Assembly (NCBI GenBank): GCA_001792895.1
Contig: MARA01000037.1
Span: 186,001-250,000 of the forward strand
Direction: 5' to 3'
Source: Lentinus brumalis
Lineage: Eukaryota > Basidiomycota > Agaricomycetes > Polyporales > Polyporaceae
DNA: 64,000 bases
A model generated the notes under the pieces. The model saw only the letters and a program-made list of their open reading frames with translations, had not been told where the DNA came from and made no database searches. Both the position numbers and the translations under genes were made by a program. The stretch's first letter is position 1. Each line of letters opens with the position of its first letter. Positions 11,773 to 22,139 of the stretch are shown piece after piece.

Positions 11773-14069
11773 GTGAGTACCAATACTTTCCATGTGGCGC
11801 GAGACCGCCGGTGAAAGGGTGGGACCCAATAAGTAACTATCAATCCCGCCTGCCTCGTGGCAGTATATATATCACGACGTGAGCGTGGCAGTGCTTGTAT
11901 GCGCCTTTGCTCTCCGTCTTCCCTTGCTCAGCAATCACAAACTCCCGACTATTTAGCATTCGATCGTAGTCGGCGCGAGCATGTTGCTCCAAACAAAGCT
12001 CGGTGTTGGCGCTTTCTTCGCGACAGTATGACTGCACTCGATGCGGGCACTGTGCAGTTTCCCGACGGCGTCGGACCGGAAGACTTGACTGAAGAAAATG
12101 CTTTGTCGTTGGGTCTCTTCTCCCGTCCTTGAATCGCTGTCAGGTGCGTGTCGCGTCGCGTCGCGTCGTTCATCTCATATACTGGCACAAACAATCGCCT
12201 TTATCTGCTCGCTCGGCTTACTCCTTAGTGTGTATAGGGACCGGATCAGGAGCTACTTCGTTGGTGCCACAATGTGATCTATCCGCACCTCTTTACGAAC
12301 AAGGACATTCCTGTAGCTTGGCAGCGACCGCGCCTGTGAGCGCATTCTAGTCGCCATGTGAGTCGGTCCGGTGATGCGCCGCGCAGGAACTGAAACCTCG
12401 CGTGCTCGTACCTTATGAGGAAGGTAAGTCCCGTATCAGTGCGGCTGTTGCCACGGGGCTGTACGGCTTCGCTCAAAACCACCCGATAAACCACTTCTAT
12501 CGGGAGCGCCGAGTCAGATATTACAATGCACGGTTGGATCGGGGTCCTTTCTGCGAAGAGTACATTGTCCCCTTCGCGAAGAGAGCATTGTCTCCTTATA
12601 TACACATCGCTTTTCCGCCGCAACACGGCGCCCTCGCCGGCTATATGTCGTGATGGAATGTGATAGGCGACTCCCCGCCGTAGTAGCTGCCAAGAGATCC
12701 GAACAATTTCCGGGGTGGGAGCAGCGTTACTTAAAGCTTTCGTTGGCCGGGTGTGATGCATCCATCTTCCGACCTCTTGCTTCTGCCATCGCTGTTGTAG
12801 TCTGGGTCTGCTTCGTACGTGGACACCGTGCCCGTTCACTCGGTACGTTCCTCTTCCAATCAATTCGCCAATTCGCTCTCGTCTCGCTTGTCATGTGTCA
12901 GCATCTCTCCGGTGCCTACGTTATCGCATGCGCAACTTTCTTTCTGGAGCTGCATATACCGTCGGACAACGTGCATCACCTAGCTCTAACCTATCTTGTT
13001 CTTCTCACAGGATTTGAGCATGAGTTGGGTTGGAAGCTTTCCACTCTTCCCGCACGCTGTACCAAGACAGGGCTCGGACGATACATACCTGAGCAATCCT
13101 TGCGTCCGCCACAATTCATTCCATACGTACATGGTATCTGTAAGATCTCCGATCTCTGTCCTCAGTTGCGAGTCTCATCAACAGATTTCTTTGCGAAACA
13201 GAAACATACCAACAAACTGTTGGGCCTCAGCAGTCTCTCAGGGTCTAGGCCGGAAGTCTGCAGACGTTCTGTTACAGAAACTGCAAAAAGGTTCGTCTGA
13301 GTTGAGCTGAGTATTCAGACCACAGCCACCTAAGCTGGTGAATCACGCGCAGGTTCGGATCGTACTACCGGTCGGATCAGATCGGCGTGGACCGGAACTT
13401 CGCGCAAACGGAGACTGCACCATCATGCGGACTGCTTCTTCTGTGGACCGGCAGGCGGCCTAGAATCGTACGGTTCTCGAATGTTCGAGTTTCCTACTAC
13501 CGGAAAAGGACTTGCAGGTTTGTCTGACCTCAACCCCTACCAAGCTCTTGCTCGTCCGCTGACTGATGACTTAGAATCAAAATGCACTGCCGCGTGTTTG
13601 TGTGTACCACGCGCCAGAAAACAGCAGCAACCGAAGTTTCGCGACAGCTCCGAACGCTTCTTTGCAGTCTCGACCAAGAGACTAAATTTATAAGGTGGTC
13701 TCGAACATTCGAGCACGACCGAGAGGTTCGGATTTAGTCCGTGTACGTTGATCGGCTGACCAAACATTACGTTGCAGGCCATGCCAGCTGCCTCACTGTA
13801 TGAGCATCGGAGGACATCGAAGCTACGATTCATCCTATCAGAACTTCCGCTGTGTTCTATGTTGCCAGTACGTCCCAAGCTATGCGTAATATGTATGCTT
13901 CACACGAACTCACGGCCGCTTCATTTAAATTCAGGCTTGGCAGATAGCACGGCACCAAATTTGAATGCTTCGACAGCGAACAGAACATGCATATCAGGAA
14001 ATAACATGGGCCTAACATCGACTATGTGCCTGAAGTAAAGGGATCATGGGGATGTAGTACAAACAACTT
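11773..14069. other. Unresolved, probably exons of one or more unknown genes
   Basis: Plus-strand frames at 11857-12132, 12402-12653 and 12650-13300 are flanked by plausible splice signals but give no recognisable domain and no consistent chain. A short GCGTC tandem lies near 12150-12166. No RNA gene is seen. Confidence 0.35.
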
Positions 14070-14902
14070 TCAGCGAAAGCGAGCAAAATATCCACATATG
14101 TCTTTCTTGTCCGCCTTCTTCACGTCGACGAAGTTGAACGGTGAGTCCTCCGCCAGCTTCAACACAAGAACTGGACCATACCATGGCACCGCGTCCTCGT
14201 ATGTTGCGGTCATTTCTGCAATGCAGCGGTTCACCTTCTGGCCCACAGATACTCGGTCAGTGGAAACATGACGAGCAATGGAGAGGCCCGCGGCCGCAGG
14301 TCGTCGCCAAAGCCGACAAATGTTGTCGCCACTGGGCTCGAAATGTAGTCTGCGACGACAGCTGCCCTGCCCGACATCCCACTCCCGTCGACATTGTTGA
14401 CATGGGCGAGGGGAATTGTAACCCGCGCCAGTGATCCTACGTGACATAGAATCATCGTTAGCTTTGTGTCTTGAGAGTAAACATTCGCACCTGATACGTA
14501 CCTCGTGCGGGATTTGCGTACATACCGATAACTGCCCGCTCGTCGTCAATAACACCAGCGGGGTATGGAGGGGCGAGGGAACAAATCCAGGGGTTGGTAT
14601 CGAGGGTCTCATCACCGCCCGGGCCTCGCTCAAATGAGGCGGATATACCCTCAGAAATTGCGACGGCGTGCTCTGCACTGATGATCTGCGAACGATCGCA
14701 GCGGCCAGAGTGGTCGGCCCAACCCTGTTGAGCTTGTTAGGAAACATACGACCATAATGATTGTAACAGCCAGACTTGCCTGCAGAATGTGCTGCGGGCT
14801 GCAGTATGCTTCTCCAGTTCCGCACGATGAGCACACGTAGTACGTGCTCTTCTGGCATATCGTGCAAGGGGTAACTTGCTCGACTCGGCGCAAAGCCGTC
14901 AT
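14070..14902 (-). CDS. MYND-type zinc-finger protein, with GC-AG intron and late frame change
   Basis: Exon 1 (14902-14780) encodes CTICQKSTYYVCSSCGTGEAYCSPQH. Exon 2 (from 14724) continues GWADHSGRC, giving a MYND pattern: CxxC, CxxC, YC, H, then W..H...C. The intron 14779-14725 starts with GC (GCAAGT) rather than GT and ends ACAG. A normal GT-AG intron (14501-14437) leads to exon 3, which begins GSLARVTIPLAH. Exon 3 hits a TGA at 14231-14233, but the -1 frame continues without interruption to 14070 as VNRCIAEMTATYEDAVPWYG, PVLVLKLAEDSP and FVDVKKADKKD, which reads as the natural C-terminus. So one base appears to be missing just before 14235, or the protein is truncated. MYND fingers bind proline-rich partner peptides; the partner here is unknown. 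Confidence 0.72.
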
Positions 14903-15328
14903 CGGATGCGGCGGGGGTGAGCTGGACCGGGACGGTTGGGAGCATGTCCGGCGACAGTCTGAGCAAGTGGGGAAACGATCATGACCGAATAGTTGGGTGA
15001 GAGAGGAGTCACTGGTTCATGATGCCTGTCTGAGCACTTATTTATACCCCAAAAATTGAGTGCTCACGTGTTCGCCTCGCGGTCCATCTCGCCTGTCTGG
15101 GACCCGACACTATCTCACTTTGTATTGGTAGGAAGTCGGTGGACGGACGAGGAGCTAACCTGTAGTCACCGTTCGCCTGTTAAATAAGTTCACGACGTGC
15201 AATGGTTGCGTCCTGCAGAAAGTAGCAATTTACGTCTCTATTCACCTACACATATAACATCGACTGGCCTCGCCTGTTGATTTCATAGTACCAATCATGT
15301 CGTGAGGGGAAGATCTCAAAAAGAATGT

Positions 15329-15423
15329 AAAAGAGCTCTGACACGGGGGCTCGAACGGGTGACCGCGCACATCGCCACTACATTCACACGCACCAACCAT
15401 TAGACCACTGATCCTGCACCCAA
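15329..15423 (-). other. Pol III-type A-box and B-box pair, tRNA-like relic
   Basis: Reading the minus strand, TGGTCTAATGG resembles the tRNA A box and, 39 bases on, CGTTCGAGCCC resembles the B box. The acceptor and T stems do not pair properly, so no tRNA can be folded. It may be a decayed tRNA gene, the head of a tRNA-derived SINE, or chance. Confidence 0.25.
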
Positions 15424-15659
15424 CTTGGCTCTCTTGAATCCACAGGCTGCTCGGCACTCACCGCAACAATCTAAGTGAAGAGCGACATCGCTGACATCCA
15501 CACTGATTCACCGCTCATTCACCTGCTTAGTTATATCATGCCCCACTACGCAAGTAGGTACTCGAACAGACCGCGATTGTCTTTCAAAGCACGCGCTGAT
15601 GCAGTATACAGTTGTACAGTGAGACGTATTGATTCTCCTTTGCTCCTCGATCAGTTCCT

Positions 15660-16060
15660 TCAGCGTCTTCCTAGGATATCGTTCAGAAGCCCCGTCAGCT
15701 GGTCTTGGAGCTCCATAGAGAACAGCAGCCACGGCTCCGCGTCAGTCGGACCCCCTCCGAAGACGTCATTCATGTAGTCCACGAAAACGGACGGTCGCAG
15801 CAACTCTCCGCTTCTCTCCATCCATACGGAGACCTTGAAGAACAACTGACGGGTAGGTCAGGGAAGAGACTGAAGGCCGTCTTATGTGCGACTTACTCGT
15901 TCCCCGGCCACGACGACTACTAGATATTGTTCCATCGCGTCGATCCTCGACCTGGGCCCTACATGCGGGTTCTCTGGCAGGCTTATTGGCTCCAACGGCG
16001 GCGGTCCGTCGTCGTCAGGCGTACTCCCGCCGGAGATCGCGCCCGTTGTACTTTCAACAT
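15660..16060 (-). CDS. Possible small unknown protein, two exons
   Basis: On the minus strand an exon ending at 15897 (MEQYLVVVVAGER, ATG at 15935) joins in phase through a 51-bp intron (15896-15846, GTAAGT to GTCAG) to an exon 15845-15660. That exon contains VSVWMERSGELLRPSVFVDY, then ELQDQLTGLLNDILGRR and a stop. The frame stays open upstream to about 16060 (GAISGGSTPDDDGPPPLEP), so an upstream exon is likely. No domain is recognised. The splice and the amphipathic composition are the only support. Confidence 0.38.
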
Positions 16061-16802
16061 GGGTGAGTACGTGCTATCGTCTTCTTATATTATTGTATGA
16101 CTATTTGTTGTGCTCACCTCATTGCTCTCGAAACGCCCTGAAGAACTCTCGTTGACGTTCTACCCTGCTCGCGGTAACGCGCGTAAACCAGCGGCATGTT
16201 GGGCCTGGAAGTTGCTCTCCGCGAGAACATTTGACCTCTCATATAGGTATGCTGTCTCCCGCACTCGCACAGATTACGGTAGCGTTCACCCGGCCCTTGT
16301 CACCGTGATCTTCACTCCAAGAGCATGTGTTGACACCGACACTATACGTTCTCCATTTCATGTCGAGATCTTCGCGATGTCACGCTGGTGAGGCAAGGCT
16401 CAGATCGTACGCTGATCGTTGCTTCCTGACGCTTCAATAGCAGGAGATCGCCGATCCGTATAATCACGCAACTGTCTGTTTTGGGCGTCATCTGACACTC
16501 CGTGCGCGACCATCTCCCGATTATGCTGTGCGTATCTCAACCAACCTCCAGAACTGTTGAGTGCGGCGTTCAGACTCCGCCCCTTCAACACCTGCGTGTC
16601 CAAGATGCAGTTGACATGAACAGGCGCAGTCTTCACGGCCGTCCCGCGCAGTCATCTCGAATTCAATCCGAATATTATTCAGGACCACACCTCTTTCCCC
16701 CTTGTCGCTATCTTCTTGCCTGTTGTTACATGAAACGGTGTGACCGGACTAGAAGTACATGGTTTCCCTCGCTCCGCGATGCGGTTCTCCAGGTCGCCCT
16801 GC
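16061..16802. other. No supported gene
   Basis: Short frames on both strands without motif or splice chain. It probably contains the 3' region of the ribonucleotide reductase gene. Confidence 0.4.
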
Positions 16803-17974
16803 TTACACGGCAAGCGCGTACTCGCTAACACCTCGTTCGAAGAAGTTCGCGCGTCCGCCTACGGCGATCCCCTCCATGAATGGGAACTGTAAGTAGAACG
16901 ATCAGCGGCGATCCTGTTCATGTCCTCGAGTGCTTACCGGATTTCTGGCGTGGAAGTGAGGCAAGAAGCCCAACTCCTTCAAGAGGAAGTCGCCGACGTA
17001 TTCGACGTACTCGTGCATCAGCTCGGAGCTCATGCCGTTCAGAGGGCGTGGCAGCGCCGCTTGGACAGCGTCAGCATCAACGACGCCACGTACTATGAGC
17101 AAGGACCACGTACCGTCGAAGAAATCTTGCTCGAGCTTCACTGCTTCAACTACCATTTGCTCTACTGCTCCGTACGTCGCCGGCCACTGGAGATGCGAAG
17201 AGAGCAGAATTGCGAACGCGGTATGCTGTCCCTCATCGCGCGCAATGAATTCGTTCGACAGGCACAGCCCTGGGAGGAGTCCGCGGCTACGAATCCAGAA
17301 TATGGCCGCGAACGAGGAGGAGAAGAAGACGCACTCCACAATGGCGAATGCAACTAGCCGGGTAGCAAAATCAGAATAGGGCGAATCGATCCACCGTAAG
17401 CACCAGTCGGCCTTCGCCATCACAGAAGGCATGTTGCTCAGCGCATTGAACAGTCGGTTTTGCTCATGTACGTCGCTGACCAGTTCTTGGATCAAGCGAG
17501 CGTATGTCTCAGAATGAATGTTCTCCCTGCGAGACGTGAAGAGTCAGTGACGTTCCCTGGCTTCCTGCCCCATCCATGCCTCGTACATCATGATCTGATA
17601 GCCATAGAAACACCGGGCTTCCGCAATCTGTACCTCAGCGCAAAACCTCGTCGCCAAATTCTCGACCACAATGCCGTCTGATGCAGCAAAGAACGCCAGG
17701 ATCGTAGAGAGGAAGCTGCGCTCATCGTCCGTCAACAGCTCCCTCCACTGGCCGGCATCCGAAGACAAGTCGATCTCCGCCGGAGTCCAGAACGTTCCCA
17801 TTGCGGTCTTGTACATGTTCCACAGCTAAAGTCGCGTGAGCTCTGTGTACTTAAGTCTCCTCTCAGTCGGATACTTACCGCTGGGTACCGGATAGGGAAT
17901 AAGACGAAGCGTGTCAGCTCCTGTCGCAAGATCTTCTCGTCAGGTTGAGTAACGGGGTCGAGTCGCAGAGACAT
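16803..17974 (-). CDS. RNR2: Ribonucleoside-diphosphate reductase small subunit (class Ia R2)
   Basis: The R2 subunit houses the di-iron/tyrosyl radical centre that lets R1 turn ribonucleotides into deoxyribonucleotides. Five exons join in phase: 17974-17879, 17825-17587, 17526-17114, 17059-16938 and 16886-16803, with introns of 51-60 bp. The 954 coding nt give 317 residues. All iron ligands are visible: Asp in FFAASDG, Glu and His in MENIHSETY (whose Tyr is the radical tyrosine), Glu in VECVFF, and Glu and His in ARDEGQH. The C-terminus [14 protein letters not shown] keeps the conserved NFF and the near-terminal Tyr used for R1 contact and radical transfer, though the last residues are longer than usual. 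The N-terminus is short: [14 protein letters not shown] leads almost directly into [10 protein letters not shown], about 50-60 residues less than common fungal R2 proteins, so an upstream exon cannot be excluded. This is the best-preserved gene in the window. Confidence 0.92.
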
Positions 17975-18695
17975 GATTCAGTGAGTGCTGAGGGAATTTC
18001 CCCCTCAGAGTCTTCTCCGTACTTATATACTTGTATTCCAGTCTCCGAGATCTCGGTCGTGTATTTCTCATGTTCCGATCTCAGTGAGATCCATGTTTTC
18101 GATCTGCCTCGTTGATGTCCGGGCCGTGTATGGTCCTCTTCACTGACGTTCTCCGTTCCATTTGTTTCTGCACATGTCTGCCCCCAGCATCCCGCTTCGC
18201 CTCTTCACAGCGTTCCCGGCGCCGAGGCCCACTCCGTGTGATTGCTGGTTACAGCTACCTCTGTCCCGTGTGCCCCGAATGACCTCAATTGATTCCGAGG
18301 ACGCCACGTTATCCCGGCACAACTACCTCATCCCCTCTGCCGCCCAACCACCATCGCGTCTTCGCTATCGCCATCTTCTCTACTACCCACGTCACTGTGC
18401 TGTACCTATGCAAAGTACTCTACGCACCCTCTCGGACGATCTCGTCCATATTCGCTTGCAAGCAACGTCGTACCTCCCCGAAGGTACGTCCGCTTTCCTG
18501 CCACCCTATCCACATACTTTCTTCTATTCTCCTCCCTCAGCTCTTTCTCGCTGCTGACTGTCCGTGTTGCCAACAGCCACTTCTTCCTCGTTTCTGGCGG
18601 ATCCACACAACGAGGCGGCTAGTACTACAGCCGGTACGTTTCTCTAATCACATCTTCTACTATCTTCTTCTCATCTTCGGTCAGATATATGCAAC
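17975..18695. other. RNR2 upstream region and left flank of the Helitron
   Basis: This stretch holds the 5' region of the minus-strand reductase gene and then a CT-rich segment (about 18360-18700) leading to the Helitron reading frame. A Helitron 5' end with its TC dinucleotide could not be placed. Confidence 0.4.
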
Positions 18696-21600
18696 ATGTT
18701 GTCGTCTCCTCCTACCGACCCCGAGGAGCCTATCATCGGTACGTGTTCCATACCTTCCGGTACAGTACACTCGCTAATTATGACGGTGTATTGGGCTTCG
18801 TGTGGAGAAGCACGCGCGTCGTGTACGGCGGACGGGCGTCCGTATCTCGATTGGTGTGCTGAGGACGAGCTGACGCTCGATACTACCCACACGTTTGCTT
18901 GTGTACATTGGGTTACCCATCCCGTGACTCTCGAAGAACTGAATGTGGTCTACGACGACGTTGTCGTGAGCTCCGATCTCATTCGACTGCTGACACTGTA
19001 CAATGTCTGGAAGAGACGGGACCTCGAGGTCCTGGCGCAGGTGCACGGAATTCGAGTTGTCTCTCGCGATCGAGTGCCCACTCTGTTCGAGAAACTAGTC
19101 GATCACGACTGCTCTCGACTATGTGCGCATGTTGTCGTCATCTTCACGACGTTGCGAGGACCTCGTGCAGGTACGCGCACCCCTACTGCCCGTGCCATTC
19201 CCCCGCGTTCACGCCAGCTTTCTCCAGCGTCCTTCCTGCCCATCGTAGACGATACGCTCCGCCATTTCATCATTCAAGACTGGCAACAAACATACACCAC
19301 CGAAAACCTACGCCTCCACCCATGTGCGGTGTGTGCACGCCGCACGCCTGCCGGGAACATCCGATTTATCGACCCTTCCGAAATCGACCTCTCCCTCCTC
19401 CGAAACGACGCTCTCCCATCTATCGTCCTGCCCAAGGATTATGCCTTCGAGCTGTACGACTGTGCTTTGCTTTACCCAAGAGGAATGTCTGATCCATGGC
19501 ACTTATCTCCCATCCGTGTGTGTAGTACGTGTGAGAGGGAACTTCTCGATCACGCGAGCATGCCCCGGCTCTGTTTGGCCAATTGGCTCTATTACGGCGT
19601 CGAATGTTTACCTTCGGCAGTGTCCACTGCGTTGGCACGGAGCACACCTGTGGATAAGCTGCTGGTCGCCCGTGCGCGTGCCAGCAGAATCTGCTTCCGC
19701 TTCAACGAAACATCCACGACCGCTCATCCTGCTCCAGGAGAGCCCGATCCGGTCGCTCCACGGCGCAACTCCGGACACGAGTCCATACCGCAGCGGTATG
19801 TCCGAGGAAACGTCCTTGTCATGCCTCAAAACTCGACCGCTCTGCATGCCAGTCTTCCTCCTTCTCTCTCGGCGATAAGGGACACGCTTTGTGCCGTCTT
19901 TGTCGGTCGCTCCCGTCCTACTAGAGAAACCATTGCAAAGCTTCGCCCTGTGCTTGCTCGTAAGTCAACCGTTGAGACTATCTTACAATTTCTGATTGCG
20001 TTCAATCCTTACTACGCGGCAGATGGTCAGGCTTTCCTCGGCCTCAACCGCGTGAATTTAAATGCCCTCTTTGGACCGGCTACTGACGACGTAGACTGCG
20101 GAGTCCTGTGCTCGATGGACATCGGTTTCTTACCAGAGACAGATGCCCTCCGTGCTTCTGTTGCGGGGTATACTTCCCGGAATGAGGATGATCCTTCTCC
20201 CGACGGGGAAACGCTGTTGATGGACAACGTCGGATATACGTGCGGAGATGAATCTCCGGTATCGTACCAGGAGATGAAAATGCGCGCGCTCGCACATTGC
20301 CTGCATGGCGGAGCCTTCCTGACATCTACAGCGGGCGAGCGATTTGTACCTGACTTCGAGAACCCGGCACTGCTTACATGGCTCTTCCCTCACTTGGACC
20401 CCTGGGGGATCGGTGGATTCCACCATCCGTATCGTACCCAGACTGTGACTATGGAGGAGCAACTGCGGTATCTGCTGGAATTGGACGACCCTCGTTTCGA
20501 GCGCGACCCAAACTTTGCGTTCGTGTACTACAACATATTACAGAAGAAGGCCGTTTGCGATTCTGTGCGATTTCGCGTTAAGGCGTCTCAGCAGCGCAGA
20601 ATCGTCGCCGCTCTTCTCTCCGTCGACAAGGCTCTGCTCGAGCGTCTCATCGGTCGTTACCAGCGAGACCCTGGGTTTGAGCCCTCTTCGACCGACGAGC
20701 GCGCCTTGCTATCGTTGATAAACGATGTCGGGACTGTCCTTCATAACATCCCGGGAACTACAGGTTACAAGCTCAACCTTAGAAATGAGATACGTTCTCT
20801 CGTGAACTTCCAAGGGACTCCCGCCTTCTTCGTGACACTGAATCCTTCAGATATTCATCATCCACTAGTGCGTCTATTCGCCGGCGAGGATATTGTACTG
20901 GAAGACCCAGCCGTTGGAGAGGAACTCACTGCGTGGCAGCGTAAGTTAATTGTGGCCAAGAGTCCCAGCGCATGTGCTAAATTCTTTCACGTCATGATCT
21001 CCGGATTCATTCAAACGATTCTTCGATATGGGAGGCCCGACCGCGGTCTCTTTGGACGTTGCACGGCATACTACGGAACGGTTGAAGCTCAGGCACGCGG
21101 TACGCTCCATTGCCATATGCTTATCTGGATTGAGGGTCATCCCAGTCCTCAGGTCATGCGAGAACTGATGATGCAGTCTTCAGAGTATCGCTTGCATATG
21201 TTCTCCTGGTTGGAGAGCATAATCAAGAGCGAGTTACTTGGAACCACACAGACCGTAGTCGAAGAGGACGGCCGTCCGTTGCCAAGACCACCATTTGAGG
21301 AGGGGCCCGGAAACGTGCATCCAGGAGTTCGCCCGGCGCCGCGAATTGGGGACCTCCTGCCTGCAGAGTTTCGCCACCAGTATACAGCCTTCGTCAATCA
21401 GCTTGTTCAGTGCTTTAACTGGCACGAGCACACCGATACATGCTGGAAGTATTTGCGCCCCAATCAGCCCCCTTCCGATGCGAATTGTCGTATGCGTATG
21501 GACGGAAGCACACGGGATGTTACTGAGCTGGACCAGGAGACTCTGTCAATTCTGCTTCGACGCCTTCACCCCCGCATAGCAAATTACAACGACCTTGTAA

Positions 21601-22139
21601 TCTTCTTGCTTCAATGTAACATAGACGTGAAGCATATAGGATCTGGCGAAGGTGCAAAGGCTCTAATTTACTACGTCACGGACTACATCACCAAATCCTC
21701 CCTGCCCGCACACCTTGGCCTCGCGGCCCTCATGTATGCTATCCAGATCACCAATGTGAAATATGGTCGTGTCGACCAGTGGACATCTCGCGAAGATTCG
21801 GGGGCACTGACGGTCCTAGTCAACAGCATGTTGGCGCGGAATGAAGTGTCGGAACAACAAGTTATGGGATCCATCGTAGGCGGCGGTACTCATTATACTA
21901 GCCATAAGTACCGACTCCTGTATTATGCTGCCTTTGACCGCATAGTTCGCAAACACTGGGGCGAACTAACAGAGACTGTAGATGTCCAGGTGCTCACACA
22001 TGATGACCCCATACCAGAAGCTGAGGACGGACTTTCATGTGTCCAACCAGTCCCTCTGAATTTTCCGGCTAACACTCGCGAGTCGTCGATATCTCCGGTG
22101 AACCCCCTCCACGGCCGTTCTTCAGAGCACAAGCCCTGA
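18696..22139 (+). CDS. Helitron Rep protein, N-terminal and HUH part (1147 codons)
   Basis: The Rep part nicks and joins DNA during rolling-circle transposition. N-terminal Cys pairs (CAVCARR and CSTCERELLD) precede PRLCLANWLYYGVECLPSA, as in Helitron proteins. An upstream segment (LAQVHGIRVVSRDRVPTLFE) resembles the SAP-like part found in some fungal Helitrons. The Helitron_like_N region runs from about YYNILQKKAVCDSVRF to the HUH motif in ARGTLHCHMLIWIEG. The tyrosine region follows in ALIYYVTDYITKSSLPAHL, giving the YxxxY pattern of Y2 enzymes. The frame ends at a TGA at 22137-22139, but the homologous reading continues in the +1 frame. Removing 22098-22125, which begins GTGAAC and ends TTCAG, would join the frames exactly, but 28 nt is very short for an intron, so a frameshift is more likely. 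Confidence 0.85.
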   Translation: MLSSPPTDPEEPIIGTCSIPSGTVHSLIMTVYWASCGEARASCTADGRPYLDWCAEDELTLDTTHTFACVHWVTHPVTLEELNVVYDDVVVSSDLIRLLTLYNVWKRRDLEVLAQVHGIRVVSRDRVPTLFEKLVDHDCSRLCAHVVVIFTTLRGPRAGTRTPTARAIPPRSRQLSPASFLPIVDDTLRHFIIQDWQQTYTTENLRLHPCAVCARRTPAGNIRFIDPSEIDLSLLRNDALPSIVLPKDYAFELYDCALLYPRGMSDPWHLSPIRVCSTCERELLDHASMPRLCLANWLYYGVECLPSAVSTALARSTPVDKLLVARARASRICFRFNETSTTAHPAPGEPDPVAPRRNSGHESIPQRYVRGNVLVMPQNSTALHASLPPSLSAIRDTLCAVFVGRSRPTRETIAKLRPVLARKSTVETILQFLIAFNPYYAADGQAFLGLNRVNLNALFGPATDDVDCGVLCSMDIGFLPETDALRASVAGYTSRNEDDPSPDGETLLMDNVGYTCGDESPVSYQEMKMRALAHCLHGGAFLTSTAGERFVPDFENPALLTWLFPHLDPWGIGGFHHPYRTQTVTMEEQLRYLLELDDPRFERDPNFAFVYYNILQKKAVCDSVRFRVKASQQRRIVAALLSVDKALLERLIGRYQRDPGFEPSSTDERALLSLINDVGTVLHNIPGTTGYKLNLRNEIRSLVNFQGTPAFFVTLNPSDIHHPLVRLFAGEDIVLEDPAVGEELTAWQRKLIVAKSPSACAKFFHVMISGFIQTILRYGRPDRGLFGRCTAYYGTVEAQARGTLHCHMLIWIEGHPSPQVMRELMMQSSEYRLHMFSWLESIIKSELLGTTQTVVEEDGRPLPRPPFEEGPGNVHPGVRPAPRIGDLLPAEFRHQYTAFVNQLVQCFNWHEHTDTCWKYLRPNQPPSDANCRMRMDGSTRDVTELDQETLSILLRRLHPRIANYNDLVIFLLQCNIDVKHIGSGEGAKALIYYVTDYITKSSLPAHLGLAALMYAIQITNVKYGRVDQWTSREDSGALTVLVNSMLARNEVSEQQVMGSIVGGGTHYTSHKYRLLYYAAFDRIVRKHWGELTETVDVQVLTHDDPIPEAEDGLSCVQPVPLNFPANTRESSISPVNPLHGRSSEHKP

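Noticed and set aside
15320..15430. Functional tRNA gene on the minus strand
   Set aside because: The T-stem and acceptor stem do not pair, and no anticodon loop is convincing.
18289..18777. 162-codon frame upstream of the Helitron Rep frame
   Set aside because: Pyrimidine-rich low-complexity DNA with no similarity to Helitron proteins.
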